Source: Amycolatopsis iheyensis (GTDB lineage: Bacteria; Actinomycetota; Actinomycetes; Mycobacteriales; Pseudonocardiaceae). From it: a stretch of 64,000 nt of DNA. The notes under the pieces were generated by a model. That model had not been told where the DNA came from, did not search any database, and saw only the letters and a list, made by a program, of their open reading frames with translations. The DNA lies in the NCBI RefSeq assembly GCF_024703995.1, contig NZ_JAMXQV010000038.1, forward strand, positions 1 through 64,000, in the 5' to 3' direction. The first letter of the stretch is position 1. The number at the start of each line of letters is the position of its first letter. The position numbers were made by a program, and so were the translations under genes. Positions 31,666 to 40,084 of this stretch are shown one piece after another.

Positions 31666-33404
31666 GCTACGACACCGACGTCATCGTGGTCGGCAGCGGC
31701 CCGGCCGGCGGCTCCGCCGCGCTGCTGCTCGCCACCTACGGCGTGCCGGCCGTGCTGGCCACCAAGTACGGCTGGATGGCCAACACGCCCCGCGCGCACA
31801 TCACCAACCAGCGCACCATGGAGGTGCTGCGCGACCTCGGCGTCGAGGACAAGGCCCTCGCCGTGGGGACGCCGCCGGAGCTGATGGGTGACACCGTGCT
31901 CTGCACGTCGCTGACCGGGCCGGAGATCGGCCGGATCGCCAGCTGGGGCACCGGCGACCGTTCGGCGGCGGAGTACACCGCGGCCAGCCCGTGTCACATG
32001 ATCGACCTGCCGCAGACGTACCTGGAGCCGATCCTCGCGAGCGAAGCCGCCGCGCGGGGCGCGAAACTGCGGCTGGACACGGAATTCCTCGACTTCACCC
32101 AGGACGCGTCCGGCGTCACCGCGCGGTTCCTCGACCGCGTGCGCGGCGACGAGTTCACGTTGCGCGCCAAGTACCTGATCGGCGCGGACGGCGCCCGCAG
32201 CCGCGTCGCCGAGCAGGCCGGGCTGCCGATCGCCGGGCAGACCGGTAAGGCCGGCAGCATGAACATCACGTTCACCGCCGACCTCGCGCCGTACGTGGCG
32301 CACCGGCCGAGCGTCCTCTACTGGGTGATGCGGCCGGGCGCGCACCTCGGCGGGATCGGGATGGGCCTGGTCCGGATGGTCCGGCCGTGGAACGAATGGC
32401 TGCTGACCTGGGGTTACGACATCTCCCAGGAGCCGCCGGAGGTCGACGTCGAAGAGGCGACGCGGCTGGTGCGCGACCTCGTCGGCGCCCCTGACCTCGA
32501 CGTCGAGATCACCTCGACGTCGTTGTGGACGGTCAACCACAACTACGCGACCGAGTACCGCGCGGGCCGGGTGTTCTGCGCCGGGGACGCCGTGCACCGG
32601 CACCCGCCGTCCAACGGGCTCGGCTCGAACACGTCGATCCAGGACTCCTACAACCTGGCGTGGAAGCTCGCGATGGTGCTTCGCGGCGAAGCGGGCGAAG
32701 GGCTGCTGGACAGCTACAGCGCCGAGCGGGCGCCGGTGGGCAAGCAGATCGTCGACCGGGCGAACCTCAGCCGCGACCAGTTCGGGCCGATCTTCGCCGC
32801 GCTCGGCATCACCGGCGACACCGACGCCGACGGCATCACGGCCGGCCTCGAAACCTGCCTCGCGCCCACCGCCGAGGGCGCGCGGAAACGACGTGAGCTG
32901 GAGCAGGCGATCGAGCTCAAGCACTACGAGTTCAACGCGCACGGCGTCGAGCTGGACCAGCGGTACGCGTCGGGCGCGGTGCTGCCCGACGGCGTTTCGG
33001 TGCTTCCGGACCGGGATCCCGAGCTGTTCCACCAGCCGAGCACCGAACCGGGCGCGAAGCTGCCACACGCGTGGCTGGTCGGCCCGCACGGCCGTCGCGT
33101 GTCCACTTTGGACCTCGTGGGCGGCGGCCGCTGGACGGTCCTGACCGGCCTGACCGGCACCCCCTGGCGCGACGCGGCGGCCAAGGTGGGCGCGGAGCTG
33201 GGCCTGGACCTGCGAACGGTGCGCGTCGGCGAGCCGTCGTCCCGCGACGCCTACGGCGACTGGTCCCGCCTGAGCGCCATCGACGAGGACGGCTGCCTGC
33301 TGATCCGCCCCGACGGTTACGTGGCCTGGCGCCACGGCACAGCAACCCCAAACGCGGCAGCCGCCCTCCTCACAACCCTGAAGTCCCTCCTGGACCGTGC
33401 GTAA
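31662..33404 (+). CDS. FAD-dependent phenolic monooxygenase (PheA/TfdB family)
   Basis: 580 aa. FAD motif GSGPAGGSAAL near residue 10, TNQRTMEVLRDLGVED, the second FAD motif GADGARSRVAEQAGL and the third with VFCAGDAVHRHPPSNGLGSN. The C-terminal thioredoxin-like domain carries VLPDRDPELF and WRHGTATPNAAAALL. Such hydroxylases add an ortho hydroxyl to phenols. Being coupled to the hydroxyquinol cleavage fusion, it probably makes hydroxyquinol from resorcinol or a similar dihydroxybenzene (inference). Its stop is directly followed by the convergent repeat array. Confidence 0.88.
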   Translation: MSYDTDVIVVGSGPAGGSAALLLATYGVPAVLATKYGWMANTPRAHITNQRTMEVLRDLGVEDKALAVGTPPELMGDTVLCTSLTGPEIGRIASWGTGDRSAAEYTAASPCHMIDLPQTYLEPILASEAAARGAKLRLDTEFLDFTQDASGVTARFLDRVRGDEFTLRAKYLIGADGARSRVAEQAGLPIAGQTGKAGSMNITFTADLAPYVAHRPSVLYWVMRPGAHLGGIGMGLVRMVRPWNEWLLTWGYDISQEPPEVDVEEATRLVRDLVGAPDLDVEITSTSLWTVNHNYATEYRAGRVFCAGDAVHRHPPSNGLGSNTSIQDSYNLAWKLAMVLRGEAGEGLLDSYSAERAPVGKQIVDRANLSRDQFGPIFAALGITGDTDADGITAGLETCLAPTAEGARKRRELEQAIELKHYEFNAHGVELDQRYASGAVLPDGVSVLPDRDPELFHQPSTEPGAKLPHAWLVGPHGRRVSTLDLVGGGRWTVLTGLTGTPWRDAAAKVGAELGLDLRTVRVGEPSSRDAYGDWSRLSAIDEDGCLLIRPDGYVAWRHGTATPNAAAALLTTLKSLLDRA

Positions 33405-33405
33405 A

Positions 33406-33572
33406 GGGGCATCACCCGTGATCAGCGGGGCATCACGTGTGATTGAAGAGGCATCACGTGTGATTGGCGGGGCATCGCCGTGATGCCCCTCCAATCACAG
33501 GTGATGCCCGCTCAATCACGGGTGATGCCCGCTCAATCACGGGTGATGCCCGCTCAATCACGGGTGATGCCC
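33406..33572. repeat. 21-bp modular inverted array, GGGCATCACCCGTGATT family
   Basis: Four forward 21-bp units start at 33406, 33427, 33448 and 33469 and four inverted units at 33489, 33510, 33531 and 33552. The last three inverted units are identical. The array exactly fills the gap between the convergent monooxygenase and cyclophilin genes and could act as a bidirectional terminator. Confidence 0.9.
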
Positions 33573-33573
33573 C

Positions 33574-34518
33574 TCAGGGTGTGGTGACCTGGGTGAAGGT
33601 GACTGGGGTTTTCGGGGGGCCGCTGCCGTCGCCGATGTTCGACTTGGCCGTGTCGACGCCGCCCTGGGCGACCTTGTCCAGCACCGCCAAGCCCGGGTCG
33701 TCGATGCTGCCGAACACCGTGTACTCCGGTGGGATCTCCGTCTTGCCGAAGACCAGGAAGAACTGGGAGCCGCCCGAGTCGGGCTGGGCCGTCTTCGCCA
33801 TCGCGAGGACGCCGCGGCCGTACGTCAGCTCGGGGAACACCTCGTCGCGGATCGTGTAGCCGGGGCCGCCGGTGCCGTCGCCGACCGGGTCGCCGCACTG
33901 GAGCATCTGCAGCCCGGCCGCCACGGACAGGCGGTGGCACGACGTGCCGTCGTAGAACCCCTGCTTCACCAGGCTCAGGAAGTTGACCACCGTGCACGGC
34001 GCGAGCGCGCGGTCGAGGGAGAGCCCGATGGCGCCCGCGCTCGTCGCGAGCCGCACGGGCACGGTGCCCGACGACGGAGCCGGGCCGTCGGGCGGCAGCG
34101 CGACCTTCTTGGGCGCCGGCGAGGTCGGGTCCGGGGTGAACGCGCAGGTCACCGGGTCGGCAAGGGGTTTCGGCCGTTTCGGCATCGGGGCCGGGCCGCT
34201 GTGGGGCAGCGTGTACGCGGCGCTCGGCTCGGTGGTGGCGGCCGTCGACAGCGGCGGCGGGGAGGCCGACGTCGAGGGCAGCGTCCCGATGGCGCTCTTG
34301 GGCAGGTCGTCACGCAGGAACCCGGGATAGCCCCAAGCCAGGAAGGCCAGCGCCATCAGAATGACGACGACGACCGAACCGATGATCAGCACGACGGCGG
34401 CGGGCGACGTCTTCTTCGGCGGCACGGGCGGCTGCCACTGCGGGTACTGGTAAGGCGGGTACGGAGGCCGCGGCCCACCCCCGTCCGGTCGGTCCCCCGG
34501 CGCGCCCGGCTCGCTCAT
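33574..34518 (-). CDS. Membrane-anchored cyclophilin-type peptidyl-prolyl isomerase
   Basis: 314 aa from ATG 34518. A Pro/Tyr/Gly-rich cytoplasmic N-terminus (PPYPPYQYPQW) precedes one transmembrane helix (AVVLIIGSVVVVILMALAFLAWG, about 44-66), a Ser/Thr/Pro linker, and a cyclophilin domain (from about 150). The domain has FYDGTSCHRLS, GPGYTIRDEVF, GVLAMAKTAQPDSGGSQFFLVFG and YTVFGSIDDPG. It would assist folding of exported proteins outside the membrane. The equivalent mycobacterial protein is PpiB-like. Its stop abuts the 21-bp repeat array. Confidence 0.88.
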   Translation of the reverse strand: MSEPGAPGDRPDGGGPRPPYPPYQYPQWQPPVPPKKTSPAAVVLIIGSVVVVILMALAFLAWGYPGFLRDDLPKSAIGTLPSTSASPPPLSTAATTEPSAAYTLPHSGPAPMPKRPKPLADPVTCAFTPDPTSPAPKKVALPPDGPAPSSGTVPVRLATSAGAIGLSLDRALAPCTVVNFLSLVKQGFYDGTSCHRLSVAAGLQMLQCGDPVGDGTGGPGYTIRDEVFPELTYGRGVLAMAKTAQPDSGGSQFFLVFGKTEIPPEYTVFGSIDDPGLAVLDKVAQGGVDTAKSNIGDGSGPPKTPVTFTQVTTP

Positions 34519-34556
34519 CCCCGCTCCCCTCGTCAATCGCCCATTGTGCCGCGAAG

Positions 34557-34590
34557 GCCTCCTCCCCGGGAGGGAATCCGGAAAGGAGGC
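34557..34590 (-). terminator. Possible stem-loop after the GH95-like pair
   Basis: GCCTCC (34557-34562) pairs with 34585-34590, with an inner CCTCCC/GGGAGG alternative. It lies 17 nt past the stop of the downstream GH95-like gene and before the cyclophilin gene. Confidence 0.4.
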
Positions 34591-34606
34591 GCGGCCGATC
34601 AGCGTG

Positions 34607-36883
34607 TCACGGCAGCCCCCACGGCTCGCTCGCCCCACCCGGGGTGACCGGCCGCACCGCGAAGTCCGGCTTGTCACCCTTCCGGTACACGAACGCGTCC
34701 TCCCCGCGCCCCAGCTCCACCTGCACGTCCCCGGCGCCCGACCGCCGCCAGCGCCGAGCCCGCCCCCGCGCGTCCGTCACCACCAGCTCGCCCTCGATGC
34801 CCGGCCGCAGCACGCACGGCGCGCCCGCCTCGCTGTGCACCTTCAGCCACCGCGTCTTCCCGGCCACCCGGGACGCGCTCAGCAGGAACGCGCCCTCGGT
34901 GCGGAAGTCACGCAGCGCGATGTCACCCCACGCCGACGGCACTGCCGGGAACAGCCGGACCACGCCGCCCCAGCTCTGGACCAGCATGTCCTGCAGGGAC
35001 TTCGCCGCCGACAACGGCGTCTCGATGACCGGCCCGGACTCCTTGTACATCGTGTTCGGCTGGATGAACCGCTGCTGCAGCTCGCCCAGGTAGAACGCCG
35101 CCTGGTCACCGCGCAGCATCTGCGCCGAGATCGACGCCGCGCCGGTGAACGTGTAGCCCTGCAGCGCGCCCTCGAAGCCGACCCAGTGGTTCAGCGACGT
35201 CTCGATGATCGCCCGGTGCTCCGGCTGCTCCCACGTGACGTCGTACAGCGGGTAGATCTGCAGCAGGTGCGAGTAGTGCCGGTGCGACTTCGCGAACGGG
35301 ACACCGGCGCCGATCATGTACCCGTTGGCGTCGGCCGGGTAGTCGGCCAGCGTCGCGAGAACGTTCCGCCACTTCGACGCGAGCGCGTCGTCCGGCGCGG
35401 TCTGCAGCAGGGTCCGGCAGCCCCAGCGGATCAGCGACAGGTCGTAGTTGCAGTCCGGTGCGTTGACACCGTACTCGGGCGAGAACGTCGGCGGCAGGTG
35501 CAGCTTGCCGTCGGGGCCCGGCGCCAGGAAATGCAGGTAGTAGTTGATCGCCTTGCGCAGCAACGGGAACAGCGTGTCCCGCAGCAGCGATCGGTCCATC
35601 GTGTGCCGGTAGGACAGCCACACGTTGTGCAGCGCCCAGGTCAGGTTCCCGACCTCCGGCGTCGGCGTGTCCTGCCCCGGGATCCCGACCGGGAACCCGC
35701 TGGTGGCGTTCGAAACGCCGTTGAGCAACGTCATGTCGGTCGTGCGCGGGATGCCCGCCGAATCACTCTGGTACGGCGAAGCCACCTGGCTCGTCAGGTT
35801 GTCGCGGTACTTGCCCAGCGCGTAGCTGACGGCGTCGAGCTCCAGGTGGTTGGAGCCGTGGATCAGCCAGTACTCGAGCTGGACGTTCAGGTTCCACCAC
35901 GTCGCCGGCCACGGCGTGTTCTCCAGCCACGGCCCGGACGTCGCCATCACCGGCGCCTCCCGCCGCGCCGCCGACGCCACCTTGTACAGCTGGATCCAGT
36001 AGAAGCTCTGCAGCCGGGTGTCCGGAATGGACAGGAAGCTCGCGCGGTAGTGGTCGTGCCACCAACGCCGGTGGTCCTGGGTGAGCGCGCCGAACGCCGG
36101 AGCCCGGCGGACCGTCGAGAGCGCCCGCGCCACCGACGTCTTCGCGGGATGCGACCACGCCACCGACGTGTACAGCGTCCGCGCGCCGCCGCGCGTGACC
36201 TCACGCCAGGCCGTGACGTGCTCGCCGCCGGCCAGCAGCGGCTGCACGGCCAGCCGTGCGTCACCGCTGCCCGACAGCTGCACCGGCGGGTTCGCGGTGT
36301 AGCCGGCCGGCGGTGGTTTGCCCCACACCGGGTCGGCGCGCGGGCTGACCGCCACGGCCGGGTGGAACACCCACCGGAACCCGCGTTCGCCGTCCGACGG
36401 CCGGACCTCGACGGCGAGCAACGACTGTCCGGTGTGGACGATCGCACGCAGGCTCAGGCTGCCCGCCGCCGTCGTGATCGTGCCGGTCAGCTCGGCGTTC
36501 CACAGGTCCAGCCGCCAGTCGATCGCGGTGATCGCGCCGACCGGCTCCAGGGTGAAGTACCCGATCGGCAGCCGCGCCAGGCCGAACAGCGAACCGAACT
36601 CCGGGCGGTGGTCCTGCACCTGGCTGTGCTGGACGTTGAACCGGAGCGCGTTGCGCCCGGGCTCGGCGTAGATGCCCGAGCCCAGGAACCCGTTGCCCAG
36701 AAACGGTCCCTCGTACCAGGTCTTCGGCAGCCGCCGCCAGTGCAGGTCCGCCGTGGCCAGGAACCCGGCCCAGCCGAAGTCGTCACTGCCGGGCACGTCG
36801 GCGAACGCGGGGGTGCGCCCCGCCGCGCCGGCGGCGATCCCGGCGAGCGCGCCGCCGAGCACGGTCCTGCGAGTGATGTCCAT
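34607..36883 (-). CDS. Tat-exported GH95-like glycoside hydrolase, paralogue A
   Basis: 758 aa from ATG 36883. Tat signal MDITRRTVLGGALAGIAAG. An N-terminal beta-sandwich of the GH95/GH65 type (TWYEGPFLGNGFLGSGIY, QHSQVQDHRPEFGSLFGLARL) precedes an (alpha/alpha)6 barrel (ATWWNLNVQLEYWLIHGSNH, FSPEYG, DCNYDLSLIRWG, YTFTGAAS) and a C-terminal beta domain. GH95 enzymes are inverting fucosidases or galactosidases; the actual substrate is not predictable here. The 25-nt gap from the paralogue indicates an operon. The twin genes probably process a branched plant or microbial glycan outside the cell. Confidence 0.82.
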   Translation of the reverse strand: MDITRRTVLGGALAGIAAGAAGRTPAFADVPGSDDFGWAGFLATADLHWRRLPKTWYEGPFLGNGFLGSGIYAEPGRNALRFNVQHSQVQDHRPEFGSLFGLARLPIGYFTLEPVGAITAIDWRLDLWNAELTGTITTAAGSLSLRAIVHTGQSLLAVEVRPSDGERGFRWVFHPAVAVSPRADPVWGKPPPAGYTANPPVQLSGSGDARLAVQPLLAGGEHVTAWREVTRGGARTLYTSVAWSHPAKTSVARALSTVRRAPAFGALTQDHRRWWHDHYRASFLSIPDTRLQSFYWIQLYKVASAARREAPVMATSGPWLENTPWPATWWNLNVQLEYWLIHGSNHLELDAVSYALGKYRDNLTSQVASPYQSDSAGIPRTTDMTLLNGVSNATSGFPVGIPGQDTPTPEVGNLTWALHNVWLSYRHTMDRSLLRDTLFPLLRKAINYYLHFLAPGPDGKLHLPPTFSPEYGVNAPDCNYDLSLIRWGCRTLLQTAPDDALASKWRNVLATLADYPADANGYMIGAGVPFAKSHRHYSHLLQIYPLYDVTWEQPEHRAIIETSLNHWVGFEGALQGYTFTGAASISAQMLRGDQAAFYLGELQQRFIQPNTMYKESGPVIETPLSAAKSLQDMLVQSWGGVVRLFPAVPSAWGDIALRDFRTEGAFLLSASRVAGKTRWLKVHSEAGAPCVLRPGIEGELVVTDARGRARRWRRSGAGDVQVELGRGEDAFVYRKGDKPDFAVRPVTPGGASEPWGLP

Positions 36884-36908
36884 TCCGGCCTCCTTGTCGA
36901 AAGCGTGT

Positions 36909-39200
36909 TCAGCCCGGCAGCCCCCAAGCCGGTGCCGGGCCGAGCGCGGGGACGTCGCGCGGCCCGAAGTCCGGGCGTCGCCCGTGCGGGGTGATGACGG
37001 CGGTGCCGCCGCGGCGCAGCCCGATCGCGATCCGCCCGGGTCCGGCCGGGCGCCAGGGCAGGCGGCGGCCGTGCTCGTCGCGGACGTCGACGTCTCCGGC
37101 GACACCGTGCTGCAGGACCAGGGGCTCCCCGGCTTCGCTGTGCACGCGGACGAACTCCGTCGTGCCGCCGCGGCGGGACGCGTCCACGAGGAACGCGCCT
37201 TCCGCGCGCAGGCCGGCGATCGAGGCGTCACGCCAGGTCGCCGACACCGACGGGAAGACCTTGAGCACCCCGCCGGAGCCCTGCATGAGCATGTCCACAA
37301 CGGACTGCGCGGCGGTGATCGGGCTTTCGATCGCGAAGTTCGAGCCTTCGCGGTACATCGTGTTCGCGGTCAGCTCGGTGTCGGCCACGACGTTGCGGTC
37401 GAGGAAGAACTTCAGGTAGCGCAACGCTTCTTCAGGTGAGTCCATCACGGACTTCATCGACGACGCGGCCGCGTAGCTGTAGCCGTGCCAAGCGGACTGG
37501 TCGGCCGCCCAGTGGTCGAAGGTGCGGGTCATGATGGCACGGTCACCGGTGCGGTCCCAGACCTTCTCCCGCAGCGGGTAAAGCCACAGCAGGTGCGAGA
37601 AGTGCCGGTGGGACGCGGCGAGCGGGACGCCGTCGCCGATCAGCACGCCGTTCGCCGGATCTTCGTGGTACGGCACCAGGTTCGCGCCGATCTCCCGCCA
37701 GACCGGCACGCGCGGCTCGTCGAGGCGCAGGATCCGCGCGGTGTCGACGAGGGTGCGGGCGGCCCACCGGATGAGGGAGAGGTCGTAGGTGCAGTCCGGC
37801 GCGTCGGCGTACTCCGGCGACCGGGTCAGCGGCAGGTGCAGGGCGCCGTCCGGGCCGGTGAACAGGAAGTGCCGGTAGAAGTTCAGCGCCTTCGCCAGGG
37901 TCGGGTACAGGACGTCGCGCAGCACCCGGCGGTCCATGTGGTGGCGGTAGGCCAGCCAGACGTTGTGCAGGCCCCACAACAGGTTTCCGGTCTGGTCGGT
38001 CTTCGACGTCGTCCCGGGGACGCCGACCGAGCGCGTGCCGCCGGGCCGCAGCCGCCAGTCCCCCGGGTGGGAGAGCGCGTACGTGTCGCCGTCACGGTAG
38101 GCCGGCGGGACGGACGTTTCGAGGTTCGCGTGGTCGCGCCGGAAGGTCTCGGTGACGGCGTCGAGCTCGGGGTGGTTGCTGCTGTTGACGATCGGGTAGG
38201 TGACCTGGACGTTGAGGTTCCACCAGACCGCGGTCCAGCTGTTGCCGACCTCCGGGAACCACGGGCCCCACTCGGACACGACCGGCCCGTCCGCACGGGT
38301 GGCGGCGGCGATCTTGTACAGCTGGATCCAGTAGAAGCGCTGGACCTGCTTGTCCGGCACGGAAACGAAGCTGCGCCGGTGGAAGTCGTTCCACCAGCGG
38401 CGGTGGCGGGCCAGCAGTGCGTCCGGGTTCGCGGCCAGGGCCTTCTTCACGGCGGAAAGCGCGTCCGCGGTGTGCGTCGTGCCCGGGAAGCTGTAGGCGA
38501 CGGTGGCGGCGAGGAGCCGCCGGCCGCCGATCGCGCGCTCCCGCCAGGCCGTCGTGTAGCCGCCGCCGGCGAGCATCGGCTGCGCGCAGTAGCCGTCGCC
38601 GGTCTCGGGCGCGGGGTTCGCGACGTACTCGGGTGGCTTGCGGACGGTCCGGGTGGTCGCGGACTCCAGCGGCTGGAAGGCCCACGCGGCCCCGGCCTCG
38701 CCCGCGCTGGGTGTCATCGAGAAGAGCAGCACGCCGAGGTCGTTGTGCACGACGGCGGAGAACGCGACCGAGCCCTGGGTGGTGGTGATGGTGCCGCCCA
38801 GCTCGGCGTTGTAGAGGTCGAGCGTCCAGTCGACGGCGGTGATCGCGCCGGCAAGGGTGAGCGTGAGGTAGCCGATCGGCAGGCGGGACAGCCCGATCCC
38901 GGCCTCCCACTGGATCCGCTGGTCTTGCACCTGGCTGTGGCTCAGCATCACCTTGAGCACCTGCGGCGTCTTCCCGGCGTAGACCTGCGCGCCGAGGTAG
39001 CCGTTCGCGAGGAACGGGCCTTCCTGCCAGTTCTTCGGCAGCCGCTTCCAGACCATGCGCGCGTCGGTGGCGACGTCGCGGTGCGGGGTGCCCCCGGCCG
39101 ACGCCGGCGGGGCCGCCCAAGCCCAGAGCCCGCCGAACGCGGCAGCACCCGCGACGACCGAGGCGGAGCGGAGCAGGGTACGCCGCGACACTGCGTCCAT
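36909..39200 (-). CDS. Tat-exported GH95-like glycoside hydrolase, paralogue B
   Basis: 763 aa from ATG 39200 (AAAGGAC about 7 nt upstream); an open frame runs to 39293. Tat-type signal with SRRTLLRSASVVAGAAAFG. It is collinear with the downstream paralogue: NWQEGPFLANGYLGAQVY, SHSQVQDQR, YWIQLYKIAAATRADGP, AVWWNLNVQVTYPIVNSSNH, RSPEYADAPDCTYDLSLIRW. The conserved catalytic-barrel blocks match in order while loops differ, so the pair arose by duplication and diverged. No regulator or transporter is linked. Confidence 0.82.
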   Translation of the reverse strand: MDAVSRRTLLRSASVVAGAAAFGGLWAWAAPPASAGGTPHRDVATDARMVWKRLPKNWQEGPFLANGYLGAQVYAGKTPQVLKVMLSHSQVQDQRIQWEAGIGLSRLPIGYLTLTLAGAITAVDWTLDLYNAELGGTITTTQGSVAFSAVVHNDLGVLLFSMTPSAGEAGAAWAFQPLESATTRTVRKPPEYVANPAPETGDGYCAQPMLAGGGYTTAWRERAIGGRRLLAATVAYSFPGTTHTADALSAVKKALAANPDALLARHRRWWNDFHRRSFVSVPDKQVQRFYWIQLYKIAAATRADGPVVSEWGPWFPEVGNSWTAVWWNLNVQVTYPIVNSSNHPELDAVTETFRRDHANLETSVPPAYRDGDTYALSHPGDWRLRPGGTRSVGVPGTTSKTDQTGNLLWGLHNVWLAYRHHMDRRVLRDVLYPTLAKALNFYRHFLFTGPDGALHLPLTRSPEYADAPDCTYDLSLIRWAARTLVDTARILRLDEPRVPVWREIGANLVPYHEDPANGVLIGDGVPLAASHRHFSHLLWLYPLREKVWDRTGDRAIMTRTFDHWAADQSAWHGYSYAAASSMKSVMDSPEEALRYLKFFLDRNVVADTELTANTMYREGSNFAIESPITAAQSVVDMLMQGSGGVLKVFPSVSATWRDASIAGLRAEGAFLVDASRRGGTTEFVRVHSEAGEPLVLQHGVAGDVDVRDEHGRRLPWRPAGPGRIAIGLRRGGTAVITPHGRRPDFGPRDVPALGPAPAWGLPG

Positions 39201-39364
39201 GAAGCGTCCTTTCGCATTCATACTACGTTTCACGAGATCCACAGGCGGCGTGCGGCCATATTTGCAGACATAGCCCCATAAGGCCAGAGCCATTCACCCG
39301 GAAAGCGGCAAAGACATCCGATGTATCCCGGGAACTTGCCTGCCGGCTCGGTCGTCTACCGGAC

Positions 39365-40084
39365 ATGGCCCTTCTCCGGCGGCCCCGGCCGGTGGCACCA
39401 CCGGGGACGTTCGACCGGATCGACGACGTCCGAAGCGCGATCCGGACGCTCTACACCCGACTGCCGGTGAAGGCGTTCGGCACGCTCGAGCTGCCACCCC
39501 CACCGGGCCGCGACCCGCTGGTCGAGGCCCAGCACACGGCGGCGGCGATGACCCGGCACCTCGGCATCGGCGACACGCGGGTGATCGTGGCGTTCAGCCC
39601 GCTCGGCGGGCACGTCGGCGAGGTCGAGCTGGGGCCGGGCCCGGAATACTTCGTCACGCTCAGCCCGCACTACCAGGACGACCCGCGGGACATCCCCGCG
39701 GTGCTGGCACACGAGGTGATGCACATCTTCCTGCACCGCCACGGCCTGTCCCAGGCGGAGATCTTCGTGGACACGGCGACGCTCTACCTCGGCATCGGCC
39801 GCCCGATGCTGGCGGCGTACCGCGTCGACGTCCTGCAGGGGCGCTACACCCGCCGCCGGACGACGTCCCGCGTCGGGTACCTGTCACCGCCGGAGATGGG
39901 GTACGTACTGGCGAAGCGCGCGCTGGCGTTCGGCGAGGAGGTTCGCCCGTTCACCGGCGCGGCGGACGGCGCTTACCGGCTGGGGCACGAGCGGGCCCTC
40001 TCGGATTACGCGCGGCTCCCGCTGGGGCGCCGGGTGACGGCCCGCTGCCCGACCTGTAGCTCGCTGTTCCGCTGCCAGACCTAG
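39365..40084 (+). CDS. Putative HExxH zinc peptidase-like protein with C-terminal Cys motif
   Basis: 239 aa, family not recognised. The core is VLAHEVMHIFLHRHGLSQAE with HEVMH at 116-120 and a downstream EIFVDTATLYLGIGRP helix that could supply the third zinc ligand (Glu/Asp), a gluzincin or SprT-like layout. The C-terminus ends in CPTCSSLFRC, a small zinc-binding knuckle. No signal peptide or membrane segment, so it should be cytoplasmic. The TAG stop shares its bases with the TAG stop of the convergent M1 peptidase gene (CTAG, 40081-40084). Confidence 0.75.
   Translation: MALLRRPRPVAPPGTFDRIDDVRSAIRTLYTRLPVKAFGTLELPPPPGRDPLVEAQHTAAAMTRHLGIGDTRVIVAFSPLGGHVGEVELGPGPEYFVTLSPHYQDDPRDIPAVLAHEVMHIFLHRHGLSQAEIFVDTATLYLGIGRPMLAAYRVDVLQGRYTRRRTTSRVGYLSPPEMGYVLAKRALAFGEEVRPFTGAADGAYRLGHERALSDYARLPLGRRVTARCPTCSSLFRCQT

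Noticed and set aside
28696..33572. CRISPR array
   Set aside because: Units are contiguous and inverted, without unique spacers, and no cas gene is present.
33464..33859. Repeat-coded peptide with ITGDARS units, and its minus-strand twin
   Set aside because: Generated by the 21-bp array, then runs antisense into the cyclophilin gene.
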